From Endozoicomonas sp. G2_1 (GTDB taxonomy: Bacteria; Pseudomonadota; Gammaproteobacteria; Enterobacterales; Alteromonadaceae), in the NCBI RefSeq assembly GCF_017744155.1, contig NZ_JAGHQT010000002.1:310001-374000 (forward strand): a DNA stretch of 64,000 bases, given 5' to 3'. Both the position numbers and the translations under genes were made by a program. The stretch's first letter is position 1; each line of letters opens with the position of its first letter. The notes beneath the pieces are model-generated. The model saw nothing but the letters and a program-made list of their open reading frames with translations, was not told the origin of the DNA and made no database searches. Positions 1 through 11,719 of the stretch are shown here, piece after piece.

Positions 1-183
1 TATCACTTACAAGATACTAGCAAGACTTTAGCAAATTTCATTCCATAAAAAATAATCATTTAAAAGCAACAACTTAAAAACACATCGTCAATACCGCTGA
101 AAAAACTGTTAATAAAACTGACAACTCAGTAGAGTTGCTTTAGTAAGTATTATTAAGCCTGTATTCTAGCGATTAATATGTGC

Positions 184-1623
184 TTACTGAGTACCACCAA
201 TAGTCATTTCATCTACTTTCAAGGTCGGCTGACCAACACCAACGGGGACACTCTGACCATCTTTACCACAAACCCCAACACCAGCGTCTAATGCCAGATC
301 GTTACCAACCATGCTGACCTTTTTCATTGCTTCAGGGCCGCTACCAATCAAGGTTGCGCCCTTAACCGGTGAAGTAATTTCGCCATCTTCGATAAGATAA
401 GCTTCTGCGCTGGTGAAAACAAACTTGCCAGAAGTAATATCAACTTGACCACCAGCAAAATTCGGCGCGTAAATCCCCTTCTTAACTGACTTAATAATAT
501 CTTCTGGACTGTGCTCACCCGCTAGCATGTAGGTATTAGTCATTCTTGGCATTGGTAAATGGGCATAAGATTCACGGCGGCCATTACCTGTTGGGGCAAC
601 GCCCATCAGCTTAGCGTTGTGCTTGTCTTGCATATAGCCTTTCAAAATACCATTTTCAATCAGTACATTATAAGCTGCTGGCGTGCCTTCATCATCGATA
701 TTCAACGAACCCCGACGATTTGCTAAGGTGCCATCGTCAACAATGGTACAGTGAGGTGAAGCGACTTGCTGACCAACTTTACCAGAAAATGCTGACGAGC
801 CTTTGCGATTAAAATCACCTTCTAAACCGTGACCAACGGCTTCATGTAACAAGACACCAGGCCAACCAGCTCCCAAGACAACAGGTAACGTTCCCGCTGG
901 TGCTTCAATAGCAACTAAGTTAACCAAGGCTTGCCTGACGGCTTGTTCGGCAAAGTAAAGGTAGCGAGCTTTGCCATCTTGCGCCTCAAAGAAATAGCTA
1001 TAGTCAGTTCGAGCACCACCACCTGAGCTGCCGCGCTCGCGTTTGCCGTTGTCTTCAACCAAAACTGAGCAGTTAAGGCGAACGAGTGGGCGAATATCTG
1101 TTGCGTAAGTGCCATCAGTTGCTGCTACTAAGACTTTTTCATAAACGCCCGACAAACTCACCATCACTTGGCTGACTCGCTTGTCCACCGATCGTGCGTG
1201 CGCTTCAACTTCGTGTAGCAGGTTGATTTTTTGCTCTGGCGTCAAACTTCCCAATGGGTTGATTGACTGGTATATATCAATTTTCGGTGCTTCGCCAAAA
1301 ACATTGACTGTGCCTGATTGCTCAGCGTTAGCAATACCACGAGCAGCCATCGCCGCTTTTGCCAATGATGAGGCTGAGATATCGTCAGAATAGGCAAAAC
1401 CAGTTTTTTCACCAGTAATTGCGCGAACACCAACGCCACGCTCGATATTGTATGAACCTTCTTTGACAATGCCATCTTCGAGCATCCAAGATTCGTGTTG
1501 GCTCGACTGAAAATACAAATCGGCAAAATCAATCTTGCGCTGATAAATCGTTTGTAAGGTTTGCTGTAAGCTGCTCTGATCTAATTGACTCTGATCTAAA
1601 AGCTCTAACTCTACTTCATTCAT
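184..1623 (-). CDS. tldD: Metalloprotease subunit TldD
   Basis: 479 aa, full length for TldD of the TldD/PmbA (TldE) family. These cytosolic zinc proteases degrade unfolded peptides and mature microcin B17 and CcdA as a TldD/TldE pair. The sequence shows the family metal motif HEAVGH at residues 260-265 and the Gly-rich C-terminal region with GVCGKDGQ. The start (MNEVELELL) overlaps the 3' end of the upstream nitrilase gene by 8 nt, so the two are probably translated together at the tail of the mre-rng-yhdP block. The partner pmbA is not in this window. Confidence 0.96.
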   Translation of the reverse strand: MNEVELELLDQSQLDQSSLQQTLQTIYQRKIDFADLYFQSSQHESWMLEDGIVKEGSYNIERGVGVRAITGEKTGFAYSDDISASSLAKAAMAARGIANAEQSGTVNVFGEAPKIDIYQSINPLGSLTPEQKINLLHEVEAHARSVDKRVSQVMVSLSGVYEKVLVAATDGTYATDIRPLVRLNCSVLVEDNGKRERGSSGGGARTDYSYFFEAQDGKARYLYFAEQAVRQALVNLVAIEAPAGTLPVVLGAGWPGVLLHEAVGHGLEGDFNRKGSSAFSGKVGQQVASPHCTIVDDGTLANRRGSLNIDDEGTPAAYNVLIENGILKGYMQDKHNAKLMGVAPTGNGRRESYAHLPMPRMTNTYMLAGEHSPEDIIKSVKKGIYAPNFAGGQVDITSGKFVFTSAEAYLIEDGEITSPVKGATLIGSGPEAMKKVSMVGNDLALDAGVGVCGKDGQSVPVGVGQPTLKVDEMTIGGTQ

Positions 1624-2515
1624 AAATCGCTAACTCTGATTTAAATTTATTGTGTTTGGCGACGGGAATTGCGCGTCTAATCTGCTGTAAGGAGTCGAGG
1701 TCAAAATTAGCGCTAATAACGCCGATATCGTCTCGTAACTCGGTGACAACCTCGCCCCACGGATTAATGATCATACTGTGGCCCCATGTTTCCCGGCCAT
1801 TTTTATGAATACCCACTTGCCCTGCGGCAACGATGTAAACTTGATTCTCTATCGCTCTAGCTTGCAGTAGTGCTTGCCAATGTGCTTTACCTGTGACTCG
1901 AGTAAACGCAGCCGGCACGGTAATAATATCGGCACCTAAACAAGCTAATTGGCGAAATAATTCAGGAAAGCGTAAATCATAACACACTGTCAGGCCAATA
2001 TTGGCACAATCGTGACGCTGCATAACCACTCGGTTGCCAGCTTGGGTGTATTGAGACTCTAAGTATTGTTTTTGTTGGTCTTGAACATCAACATCGAATA
2101 AGTGGATTTTGTCGTATTGATTGATGAGTTCGCCTTGGCTATTAAAAAAACAGCTGGTATTAGTAAACTTACCAGATTCACTATGAAAAATAGGAATAGT
2201 ACCCGCAACCAAGTTGACTTGATATTTTCTTGCCAACGAGCTCAATTGTTCGGTCAGTTGGCTTACCCTAAGTACTGCATCATTGGCGATGGAAGGGTTC
2301 GACTCAGTTGACGACTTTGTCGCTTCAGCCAGTGACAACTGATCACTGTCTTTACCACCAAAAAACAAACAGCACTCAGGTAAAACGACTAAATCTTCTT
2401 GTTCATTGCGGCTTTCTAAAAGCCTCGCTAGCTGCTCTGATATCGTCACTAAATTAGCATCGACATCTGGAACAGAAGACATTTGTAGCGCTGACAACCT
2501 CAATTTAGATGCCAT
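1616..2515 (-). CDS. Carbon-nitrogen hydrolase (nitrilase superfamily)
   Basis: 299 aa from the start chosen here. It has the Glu-Lys-Cys triad of the nitrilase/omega-amidase superfamily: Glu in VVLPECC, Lys in QYDKIHLF and the nucleophile Cys in [10 protein letters not shown]. It resembles the Nit1/YbeM branch, whose best-known activity is deaminated-glutathione amidase (metabolite repair), but the substrate is not provable here. The frame stays open up to 2662 inside yhdP. I chose ATG at 2515 because GGAG lies 6 nt upstream and the conserved fold begins there ([11 protein letters not shown]). It overlaps the end of yhdP by 11 nt and tldD by 8 nt. Confidence 0.9.
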   Translation of the reverse strand: MASKLRLSALQMSSVPDVDANLVTISEQLARLLESRNEQEDLVVLPECCLFFGGKDSDQLSLAEATKSSTESNPSIANDAVLRVSQLTEQLSSLARKYQVNLVAGTIPIFHSESGKFTNTSCFFNSQGELINQYDKIHLFDVDVQDQQKQYLESQYTQAGNRVVMQRHDCANIGLTVCYDLRFPELFRQLACLGADIITVPAAFTRVTGKAHWQALLQARAIENQVYIVAAGQVGIHKNGRETWGHSMIINPWGEVVTELRDDIGVISANFDLDSLQQIRRAIPVAKHNKFKSELAIYE

Positions 2516-5500
2516 CGTGCTCTCCATCTTTAATTGGTAACTCTGGTGACGGAATTTGTTCAGATTGACTCTCAGAATTGCTATCGACAATCTCAGGTGG
2601 CTTTGAGCGACCCACGCTAATATTCTGGCTTTTGCGATCAACTTCACGCAAATTTGGCTCACTAATCGAACCGGTTAATTCAAAACGAAACTCAGACACA
2701 ACTTTAGATGTTACTACTTCATCAATCGCCATCCCCGCGATAAACGTCACTGGGTTTAGGGTCGCTATCCACGCCAATACTGGTAAACTCGAGGTTAAAT
2801 TAGGTTTGTATGACATTTTGTAGTCGAGTTGGCCGGCGGCCAAATCAGTGTTGCCAAGAATAAGTAGGTCGCCCGCAGCACCTTTCATTTCGGTATTGTC
2901 GGTATAAATGACGCCTTCTTCTAGGGTAAAGTCGCTGCTAATTTTACTATAGAACATACCGTCGCTAAAAATATCCCTAAAGTCGAAAGTCAGCTTGCGA
3001 ACTAAGGATTGCAAACTCAACACAGAAAATAATCGAGCGCCTTTATCGCTGACATCGGCAAGGTAACCATCGTCCAATTCAGTGTGAAAAGTACCTGTTG
3101 CATCAATCAAATTAAAGTCTTGTGGTCCACCGGACCAACTGAGCTGATAATTGAGTTCGCCGCCGCTGTCTTTAATTATCGATGCATAGTCAAATTTACT
3201 AAATTCATGTTCAACGCTGGCAATTTGCAAAAAGCCACTGACATCGGTTTTAGACACTGATTGACCATCGTGCTGCCAACTTCCCACCAAGGTAAATAAA
3301 AAACCATCGCGCTCAGCTTTGAAGTCATTGATCACGAGCTTGTCATCCCCTTGCCAAGCCAAATCAAAATGGACTTTGCCCAAATCTAAATCACCAATTT
3401 TACAACTCGCGCAATCAAATTTTATCGGCGGCGTATTGGCAAAAAATTCACTGTTTTTACGATAATGGGCCTCGGCCTCAGCTGGTGCCATTTGTTTAGC
3501 GAGTAACAATGGCGACAAGTCTGCCGAGCTTTGTTCATCTGTGCTTTTTTGATTTTTTGGTAACTGTAAAAAGTCGACGTTAATCGCCACCCCTTGCTTG
3601 CGCAAATCGGGGTAAAAAGTCACTTGGCTGCGCGCTTCTTTGGCGTTAAGTTGCAGTAACCACCAATTTTCCTGGTCGAGCAAATTGAATGAAACATCAT
3701 TAAGTTTTTGATTAAAAATAGTGAACTCTTCAATACCACCTCTAATCCGCTCAGGCTTGGCTAATAAAGGAACACTGTCGCCTTGGCTAAGGGCAACTGT
3801 GCTATCAATGATATCAGTAATAAACGGCTGCCATTGGCTAAACTCGGCAGCGGCAAGTTCCGTAGTGATATGAAAGCCATCCATGGGTAACATCATAGTA
3901 TCATTGCCCATGACAAGGTGAGCACGAGAAAACTGTTTTTTCTTATGGCTAAGCACACCATGGAAGCTCAACTGCTGACCATAAGCAATATTAATCTCAG
4001 AATCATTGAGCTGGCCATCAACACTAACGGTCAGCGACTCTTTCTGCTTCAGAGGTTTGCGATAGGGCTCGGGTAAAAGTAAGTCAGCCGCGTTTAAGTC
4101 ACTGCCAATGTCGAGTTTATAAGAAAAGCCACCGCCATTAGGCATAAATAACGACAGTTTACCCTGCCAATCAAGGCGACCTTGCAAGTAGGGTTTAATC
4201 TGTTCTGGCAAGTGAGTTTGCCATTGATTTTGTTGCCATTTGGCATTAAGTGCAATATCTGTCTGATAGAAGTCTTGCTGCTGATCACCCTGAACCGAGA
4301 TTTCAAGTGGTAACCCTTGCCATATTAAGTCAGCTGACGCTAAATGAATGCGCTCGTTATCGAAAGTTAGCTGACCGTTAACGCCACTAAATGACATTGC
4401 TGGCGTGGCTAACACTAGCGCATTGTCGGCCAAGTTCACTTGTCCTTTAGCAACGGCTAAATTGACATTATTCAAAGGTAAATCAAGACTAAAAAAGCCA
4501 TCAATGGGTTTTTCTATGGTCAATTGAGTTAACACTTCACCAACACTATTAGCCAAAGGGCTGCCAAGCATCAAACTTTTTACATATCTTGGTGCAAGAT
4601 CCTGAAAGTCGGCGTTAACTTCTAACAAAGAATCATCTGATAAGTTTTTTATCGCTGCCGTCACGCCAGTGACATCAATGCCTGTGAGTGATCCAGAACG
4701 ACCAGTGATCAACATACTCGCATTAGTAAAGTTCAAGTTGGCATTAAACTGATTAATTGCTGGCCAACTCGGTGAAAATTTAAAAACCGCATCTTCTAAC
4801 TCGGCATCAACGGTAAAAATGCCTTCTTGCTCAGTAAACGGAAATTGATTTAATTGGCCATTAAACAGCACTTGCGCTCGTGCTAACGTGCCACTAACAA
4901 TCGAGTTATTGAGGTAATGAACTAGATCTTGCCCCATGAGCTTTTCAGGGAAATAGTTGCCAACTTTACTGGCATCTAAATCGGTCAACAAAGCGTTTAA
5001 TGCTAAATGAGGTGAACCTTGTTTAGCGAGCAACAATTGACCATCAGCGACAAAGTTAAGCTCATCGGATGACAATGCCAATTGATTGACTACAACTTCA
5101 ATATCGTCAGTAAAATCAATAGCCAGCTCACTAACCAGCTGATTATATGGCACAGCACGTGGTAAATGTGCACCAAAATCGACTGAACTATATTCACCAG
5201 CAAGCTCGATAATCGCTCGCTGATCATCATAAGTTAGCGCCAACGACAATCCTTCTACGCCAGGAATAGCTCCGCTACTTTGACTACTGAAGTCCTCTAT
5301 ATCTGCGACCAGTTTAAGGTTTTGCGCCAACGAACCTTGATTATCATGAGCGAGATTAAAGTAGAGTTCAGATACTTGACCAGAAAGTTCGCTTTGCTGA
5401 AGCTGTGCTGATAGTTGCTCTGGTAAAAACAGTGGCGCAACAAAATTGATAACCGCCAGTTCCAAATTATCTACGTTGCCTTGCCAGCCATTTTGATTGG

Positions 5501-6485
5501 CACTAAGATTAAATTGCCAAGGCAGCCAAGCTTGTTTTTCATTGGCAAAAACCAGAGGTGATGAGTAAAGGCTAAAACGCTTAAAGCCCTGTTGTTCAGC
5601 AATGAGCTGGCCGCCGGGCAGCGAGAAAGTGTGGCTAGTGCCCGCTTGCAACCATTGTAATTGGTTATCACCAAAGGCCACTTGTAAGCGTTTAGCTTGG
5701 CCGCTTTGTATCGTCAACCAAGCATCAAAATTAACCTGGCTAGTCACTTGTTCAATACTTTCAGGCAGTGACTGAACAATCCAATCACTTAGATCGAGGT
5801 TATCAGCTTTTAAATAAATTTGTCCGGCTAAATCTCGATAAGAGACACCACTAACATCGACTAACAGCACCATATTACTGTTTTGTAAGCCAGCTAATGA
5901 AACGGTACCACTGGCTTGGTGACGCTGACTTTTATTGCGTAAGATCAGGTGTTCAATTAAGAAGTGGTGCTCTTGCTCGTTGAGTTGCAAAGTCAACTCG
6001 CTATTGCTGATATTGATGTGCTGAAAGCGGTTTAAAAAGACATTGGCAAGGTTATCGAATACCTCAAGTTCACTGGTTCCGGCAGCAGGCCGCTCCTGAG
6101 CCAAAGCGTCACCTGTTAACAAGACTTGGGCACCGTCGATACGAAAATCTTGAGTCACTAATTTGCGCTGTCCAAGGGTGGCCCAAAAATCAATTGAAAC
6201 ATATAAACGTTCGACGTTAACCGCGATACCGTCGGTATCGAGTAAACTAATATTTTGCGCAACTAAACTCGGACCAGACTGCTGCCAATCAAAATTTAGT
6301 GCTCCAATAATGACATCGGTCTGGTACGTTTGATTAATGTAATCTTGAAGATCTTGACGGTGGTTTTCAGCATACGGCAGCAGAGCTCTCACCGAACTAA
6401 TGAGCACAGCAAACAACACTAGTAAAATAGCAACTAGTTTGTAAAAGCGATTTAACCAGCGATTTAATACGCTTGAAGTACTCAT
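2505..6485 (-). CDS. yhdP: YhdP-family AsmA-like envelope protein
   Basis: 1326 aa, close to the roughly 1270 aa of E. coli YhdP. One N-terminal membrane helix (about residues 15-33) anchors a very long periplasmic beta-rich domain with an AsmA-like C-terminal region (DUF3971/AsmA_2 type). Members of this group (YhdP, TamB, YdbH) are bridge-like proteins that support phospholipid transport to the outer membrane. It sits 10 nt after rng, as in many gammaproteobacteria, and its tail overlaps the nitrilase gene. The Asp/Ser-rich C-terminal tail (after about residue 1290) looks disordered. Confidence 0.93.
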   Translation of the reverse strand: MSTSSVLNRWLNRFYKLVAILLVLFAVLISSVRALLPYAENHRQDLQDYINQTYQTDVIIGALNFDWQQSGPSLVAQNISLLDTDGIAVNVERLYVSIDFWATLGQRKLVTQDFRIDGAQVLLTGDALAQERPAAGTSELEVFDNLANVFLNRFQHINISNSELTLQLNEQEHHFLIEHLILRNKSQRHQASGTVSLAGLQNSNMVLLVDVSGVSYRDLAGQIYLKADNLDLSDWIVQSLPESIEQVTSQVNFDAWLTIQSGQAKRLQVAFGDNQLQWLQAGTSHTFSLPGGQLIAEQQGFKRFSLYSSPLVFANEKQAWLPWQFNLSANQNGWQGNVDNLELAVINFVAPLFLPEQLSAQLQQSELSGQVSELYFNLAHDNQGSLAQNLKLVADIEDFSSQSSGAIPGVEGLSLALTYDDQRAIIELAGEYSSVDFGAHLPRAVPYNQLVSELAIDFTDDIEVVVNQLALSSDELNFVADGQLLLAKQGSPHLALNALLTDLDASKVGNYFPEKLMGQDLVHYLNNSIVSGTLARAQVLFNGQLNQFPFTEQEGIFTVDAELEDAVFKFSPSWPAINQFNANLNFTNASMLITGRSGSLTGIDVTGVTAAIKNLSDDSLLEVNADFQDLAPRYVKSLMLGSPLANSVGEVLTQLTIEKPIDGFFSLDLPLNNVNLAVAKGQVNLADNALVLATPAMSFSGVNGQLTFDNERIHLASADLIWQGLPLEISVQGDQQQDFYQTDIALNAKWQQNQWQTHLPEQIKPYLQGRLDWQGKLSLFMPNGGGFSYKLDIGSDLNAADLLLPEPYRKPLKQKESLTVSVDGQLNDSEINIAYGQQLSFHGVLSHKKKQFSRAHLVMGNDTMMLPMDGFHITTELAAAEFSQWQPFITDIIDSTVALSQGDSVPLLAKPERIRGGIEEFTIFNQKLNDVSFNLLDQENWWLLQLNAKEARSQVTFYPDLRKQGVAINVDFLQLPKNQKSTDEQSSADLSPLLLAKQMAPAEAEAHYRKNSEFFANTPPIKFDCASCKIGDLDLGKVHFDLAWQGDDKLVINDFKAERDGFLFTLVGSWQHDGQSVSKTDVSGFLQIASVEHEFSKFDYASIIKDSGGELNYQLSWSGGPQDFNLIDATGTFHTELDDGYLADVSDKGARLFSVLSLQSLVRKLTFDFRDIFSDGMFYSKISSDFTLEEGVIYTDNTEMKGAAGDLLILGNTDLAAGQLDYKMSYKPNLTSSLPVLAWIATLNPVTFIAGMAIDEVVTSKVVSEFRFELTGSISEPNLREVDRKSQNISVGRSKPPEIVDSNSESQSEQIPSPELPIKDGEHDGI

Positions 6486-6495
6486 TTAGTGTCCA

Positions 6496-7968
6496 TTACA
6501 TCATGACAACGTCGAATTGTTCTTGGTTGTACATGGATTCGGTTTGTATCTTAATTTGCTTACCTATAAAGACCTCTAGTTCAGCCAAATTGTGATACTC
6601 GTCATTAACCAGTGATTCACTAACTGCAGGTGACGCATAAACAATAAACTTGTCCGTGTCATAAGCACGGTTAACTCGAACAATCTCACGCAAAATTTCA
6701 AAGCAAACCGTTTCAACGGTTTTCAAGTGACCGCGGCCGTGACAAATAGCACATTCACCACACAAGATGTGCTCTAAACTCTCGCGCGTCCGCTTGCGCG
6801 TCATCTCTACTAAGCCTAGAGGAGAAAAGCCGTGAATACTAAATTTAACTTTGTCTTTAGAAAGTGCGGTTTCTAAGCTGTGTAACACTCGCTTTTGATG
6901 ATCAGCTGACATCATATCGATGAAGTCGATAATGATAATGCCACCTAAATTGCGCAAACGCAGCTGTCTGGCAATCGCTTGAGTGGCTTCGATATTAGTA
7001 TTGAAGATGGTTTCTTCTAAATTGCGATGGCCAACGAAGGCACCAGTGTTGATATCAATAGTGGTCATCGCTTCGGTTTGATCGATAATCAAATAGCCAC
7101 CCGATTTCAATTCAATCTTGCGATGTAATGCCCGCTGAATTTCGGCTTCAGTATCAAATAAATCAAAAATCGGCCGTTCACCCGGGTAGTACTCCATCAC
7201 CGAAGTCAGTTCAGGAACAAACTCCTGGGTAAATTCAGTCAGCTGGTCGAAAGTCAGCTTAGAGTCAACGCGAATGCGTTCTAGTTCAATTCCGACAAAA
7301 TCCCTCAGCACCCGAAAAGCGAGTGACAAATCTTGATAAATCGGTGCTGATGTTTGTTTGCGTTGCTTGCGCTCAATGACTTTTTTCCACACCCTGCGCA
7401 AAAACTCGGCATCGTGTTTTAGCTCTTGCTCACCAGCGCCTTCGGCAGCAGTGCGAACAATAAAGCCGTGATTATCATCACAAAACGGCGAAACAGTATC
7501 TTTTAAACGATTGCGCTCGTTAATATCTTCGATTCGCTGTGATACTCCCGCATGGCTAGCATCTGGCATTAGCACCAAATAACGGGAGGCAATGGTGATA
7601 CCTGTGGTTAACCGTGCGCCTTTTGTGCCCAAAGGGTCTTTTACCACTTGTACCATTAAATACTGGCCTTCGTGTACAAGGCTGCGAATATCTGGCACCG
7701 AATCAGTATTATCTGATTGTTGTTCATCGCCGAGAATTAAGCTCGAATTAATATCTGAAGCGTGCAAAAACGCGGCTTTATCTAGATTAATATCAACAAA
7801 AGCGGCTTGCATACCCGGCAACACTCGAATCACTTTACCGAGATAAATATTGCCGACTAAACCGCGTTTCGCTTCGCGTTCAATATGAACCTCTTGCAAT
7901 GAACCATTTTCAATTAGCGCAACACGGGTTTCGCTCGGAGTAACATTAATTAATAATTCACCGCTCAT
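6496..7968 (-). CDS. rng: Ribonuclease G
   Basis: 490 aa, almost the length of E. coli RNase G (489). The RNase E/G family endonuclease processes 16S rRNA 5' ends and decays mRNA. An N-terminal S1 domain (about 38-120) is followed by the catalytic core. Asp304 (TTIDINTG) and Asp347 (IIIDFIDMM) are the expected metal ligands, and the zinc-link cysteines are in CGECAIC (402-408). It lacks the long C-terminal scaffold of RNase E. It lies 9 nt after maf and 10 nt before yhdP, in the conserved mreBCD-maf-rng order. Confidence 0.97.
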   Translation of the reverse strand: MSGELLINVTPSETRVALIENGSLQEVHIEREAKRGLVGNIYLGKVIRVLPGMQAAFVDINLDKAAFLHASDINSSLILGDEQQSDNTDSVPDIRSLVHEGQYLMVQVVKDPLGTKGARLTTGITIASRYLVLMPDASHAGVSQRIEDINERNRLKDTVSPFCDDNHGFIVRTAAEGAGEQELKHDAEFLRRVWKKVIERKQRKQTSAPIYQDLSLAFRVLRDFVGIELERIRVDSKLTFDQLTEFTQEFVPELTSVMEYYPGERPIFDLFDTEAEIQRALHRKIELKSGGYLIIDQTEAMTTIDINTGAFVGHRNLEETIFNTNIEATQAIARQLRLRNLGGIIIIDFIDMMSADHQKRVLHSLETALSKDKVKFSIHGFSPLGLVEMTRKRTRESLEHILCGECAICHGRGHLKTVETVCFEILREIVRVNRAYDTDKFIVYASPAVSESLVNDEYHNLAELEVFIGKQIKIQTESMYNQEQFDVVMM

Positions 7969-7977
7969 TTCATCATC

Positions 7978-8604
7978 CTACTCAATTTGCATGGCCGACA
8001 TAATGCCGTGTTGTGCCAATAATTCACTGGTTTCAAATAAAGGTAAACCGACCACAGAAGAATAACTGCCAGCAATTTTTTCAATAAATTGACCGGCGAT
8101 TCCTTGAATACCGTAGCTTCCTGCCTTGTCTTGTGGCTCACCAGTTCGCCAGTAATTTTCAATTTCGCGCGCGCTCAGCGCTTTAAAATAAACATCTGTA
8201 GTCACAACTTGGCTAAAAACACCACGGCTATTGGCAACAGCAATGGCGGTGTAAACTTGATGAACGTTACCCGAGAACATGTTTAGCATGCGTTGGCAGT
8301 CAGCAAAATCACTTGGTTTACCAAGAATTTCACCTTGATAAACTACTGAAGTATCTGACCCTAAAACCTGGTAATTAGTTGCACTATCCGCCATGGCAGA
8401 CGGTTCACTTGCTGCTTTATTGAGCGACAAAAAAACTGTTTGTGCTTTTTGTTCGGCCAATCGGCGAACATAAGGCTCAGCCAATTCGTTAGCTTCGACT
8501 GACTCATCGATATCTGCCGCACAAGTGGTAAATTGATAGCCAAGTTGTGCAAGCAGCTCTTTGCGGCGTGGAGATTGTGAGGCGAGCACCAGTGTTTGAG
8601 ACAT
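7978..8604 (-). CDS. maf: Maf/YhdE nucleoside triphosphate pyrophosphatase
   Basis: 208 aa Maf-family protein. The N-terminal signature SQSPRR (residues 9-14) and the GSDTSVV segment are the substrate-binding and metal-binding motifs of these house-cleaning pyrophosphatases. The copy linked to mreBCD-rng corresponds to E. coli YhdE, active on dTTP/UTP and modified pyrimidines; that subgroup call rests on position, not on a specificity motif. It is longer than the usual 190-197 aa because of an insertion (SEPSAMADSATN) around residues 65-78. Confidence 0.94.
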   Translation of the reverse strand: MSQTLVLASQSPRRKELLAQLGYQFTTCAADIDESVEANELAEPYVRRLAEQKAQTVFLSLNKAASEPSAMADSATNYQVLGSDTSVVYQGEILGKPSDFADCQRMLNMFSGNVHQVYTAIAVANSRGVFSQVVTTDVYFKALSAREIENYWRTGEPQDKAGSYGIQGIAGQFIEKIAGSYSSVVGLPLFETSELLAQHGIMSAMQIE

Positions 8605-8631
8605 AAAATAGTCCGTTTCGCTTAATAGTTA

Positions 8632-9111
8632 TTACTTAATTTTAAAATGACGACGCATCAAACGCAGTGCCGGAAATAGCCAAAACCACATCACTACCGA
8701 GCTCAACACGGGGTATAGGTAACTTGGCAAAAATACAACATCGTTGAAACTGCGTTGCAACCAAAATACCAATAAGTGATAAAGTGCGGTCACTACAGCC
8801 ACCACTAAGGCTTGCTGAACCCTTGAAAAGTTGCGAATCTTTTGGAAGTTAGCCACTGCGATATACATAGCAATCGCCATTGCAGCTGCATGTATGCCCA
8901 AGATTGAACCCAGTAAAACATCGAGAATAAAGCCCATTAACCAAGCGGTAATAATGTTGACTCGATTGGGCAAAGCGATGCCCCAATAGAGCAAAACCAT
9001 CAACAGCCAATCAGGTCGAAACGCATCAACGCTTAACGGCATCGGCACTATCGACGCAACCAAGGCAAGTACCAAAGTCAAAAGAATCATAATACCGTTA
9101 TGAGCGAGCAT
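8632..9111 (-). CDS. mreD: Rod shape-determining protein MreD
   Basis: 159 aa integral membrane protein (E. coli MreD: 162 aa) with about five hydrophobic helices and a basic C-terminus (RLMRRHFKIK). MreD is the inner-membrane partner of MreC in the Rod complex that directs side-wall peptidoglycan synthesis. Its start overlaps the end of mreC by 14 nt, which implies translational coupling. Confidence 0.95.
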   Translation of the reverse strand: MLAHNGIMILLTLVLALVASIVPMPLSVDAFRPDWLLMVLLYWGIALPNRVNIITAWLMGFILDVLLGSILGIHAAAMAIAMYIAVANFQKIRNFSRVQQALVVAVVTALYHLLVFWLQRSFNDVVFLPSYLYPVLSSVVMWFWLFPALRLMRRHFKIK

Positions 9112-9988
9112 TACTTTGCTCCTCTTTAACGGGTGATTCTACTTTTGGTGCTGGCGCAAATGGGCTTTGCTGCTCTGGCCATAGCAATAACAAATAGCGC
9201 AAACGATCTATTTGCGCGATTGGCTTACTGTATACCATAGCAAATGGGCGAGATTCATCTTGTCTAACAACGGTGACTTCAGCAACCGGGTAACCCTCTG
9301 GATATTTGCCCCCCAAGCCAGAAGTCACCAATAAATCGCCCTTTTGAATATCGCTGCTGTGGGGCACGTGATTTTGTACCAGTCGATCAATGCGTCCTGT
9401 CCCAGAGGAGACCAAGCGAGTACCGTTTCTACTGACTCTAACTGGCACGGCATGAGTAACATCAGTAATAAGAATAACCCGGCTACTTGTCGCGCCAACA
9501 TGGAGGATTTGACCAACTACACCATTGGCATCTAATACCGGCTGACCTTCGTAAACACCGTCATTGGCACCGCGGTTAATCAGCACTTGATGACTATATG
9601 GATCGCTGTTTACCGACAGGATTTCAGCTACCATTTTTTTTATTTCTTGTCGAACAGGCGACGCCAACAATTGTCTCAGGCGCGCGTTTTCTTGCTTTAA
9701 CATCGCCAGTTGCATAATTTGCTCGCGTAAACGCAATTGTTCAACTTTGAAATTTTGGTTTTGCTCAACCAATTTTTCTCGGGTGGTAATATTCTCGCTA
9801 GCCCAAGTCATCAATTGGTTTGGCGTATTAGCAAGATACTGAAGCGGACTGACCATTGATTGTAAATAACCTCGAACACTCTCGAAGCTATTGAGTTTAT
9901 GATCAAAAAAAATCAAACAAGCAGAACAAAACAGCACCAATATCAATCGGTGCTGTTCAGAGGGTCCACTAACAAAAGATAAATTCAT
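9098..9988 (-). CDS. mreC: Rod shape-determining protein MreC
   Basis: 296 aa. An N-terminal membrane helix (LILVLFCSACLIFF), a coiled coil (about residues 68-110) and the periplasmic beta domain carrying the MreC signature around GVYEGQPV and GVVGQI. MreC links cytoplasmic MreB filaments to PBP2/RodA. The C-terminal 20 residues are polar and probably disordered. It is second in mreBCD, 51 nt after mreB. Confidence 0.96.
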   Translation of the reverse strand: MNLSFVSGPSEQHRLILVLFCSACLIFFDHKLNSFESVRGYLQSMVSPLQYLANTPNQLMTWASENITTREKLVEQNQNFKVEQLRLREQIMQLAMLKQENARLRQLLASPVRQEIKKMVAEILSVNSDPYSHQVLINRGANDGVYEGQPVLDANGVVGQILHVGATSSRVILITDVTHAVPVRVSRNGTRLVSSGTGRIDRLVQNHVPHSSDIQKGDLLVTSGLGGKYPEGYPVAEVTVVRQDESRPFAMVYSKPIAQIDRLRYLLLLWPEQQSPFAPAPKVESPVKEEQSNARS

Positions 9989-10039
9989 TAACGCTATTAT
10001 CTATACAGTTGTAGGAAAGAGTTGTTGCTGGAGTCAGCG

Positions 10040-11140
<1,101 letters not shown>

Positions 11141-11189
11141 TCATACCCCAGTATTGGAGAGATTGTGATGGTTTGATGAAAAAAATTAC

Positions 11190-11210
11190 AAAAAAATCGG
11201 GGATTTTTTC
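11190..11210 (-). terminator. Possible weak terminator after mshP
   Basis: On the minus strand AAAAAATC and GATTTTTT can pair around a CCC loop, ending in a T run. The stem is almost all A-T, so efficiency is doubtful. It lies 27 nt past the mshP stop and before mreB, a sensible place to separate the two units. Confidence 0.35.
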
Positions 11211-11236
11211 AAATTAGGTTGAATTGGCGAAAAATC

Positions 11237-11719
11237 TTAGTTGCGCGCTTCAACAACAACTGTTCTAGTGACCACTTCACCACCTGAGGCATCGCATTGA
11301 CCTGTACTTTCTATCCGATAAAAAACAACACCGTCTTGTTTAAAATTGGTACAGGCTACCCGTTGCACTCGACATTCTAATAGCGCAGCCGAATTAATAG
11401 TATTTGCACGTTCATCGACTGGCTGTTCTGCAAAATTGAGGGTCGCAGGGTTTGGACTACCATCACACAATAAGTTTGCCTGTCCGGGTGTAAATATTTG
11501 ATTTAAACGCTGCTGTGCCCCTGAGTTTGCAGCTAAAAAAGCGCGTGTACCAAGTATTTCATAAGCAACTGCTTCCGAACTTGAAACGACAATGTTAGCC
11601 AGCGTTAAACCAAATCCCAAAACGACAACCAACACAAAAATAGCAATAATCAAAGCACTACCAGATTGTTTGCGACGATTTATTAGCAAGTGGCGAAATT
11701 CTGAATAGTTACGGGACAT
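11237..11719 (-). CDS. mshP: MSHA pilus minor component MshP
   Basis: 160 aa from ATG 11719, which overlaps mshO by 11 nt and has AGGT about 11 nt upstream. A short basic N-terminus is followed by one long hydrophobic segment (SALIIAIFVLVVVLGFG), as in PilX/MshP-type minor pseudopilins; the classic GFTLxE site is replaced by QSGSALII. Several Cys in the C-terminal part may form disulfides. It is the last msh gene here. In Vibrio and Shewanella the next gene is mshQ, but here mreB follows directly. Confidence 0.85.
   Translation of the reverse strand: MSRNYSEFRHLLINRRKQSGSALIIAIFVLVVVLGFGLTLANIVVSSSEAVAYEILGTRAFLAANSGAQQRLNQIFTPGQANLLCDGSPNPATLNFAEQPVDERANTINSAALLECRVQRVACTNFKQDGVVFYRIESTGQCDASGGEVVTRTVVVEARN

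Noticed and set aside
2516-2662. N-terminal extension of the nitrilase gene
   Set aside because: It lies inside yhdP, lacks family similarity, and ATG 2515 has a good ribosome site.
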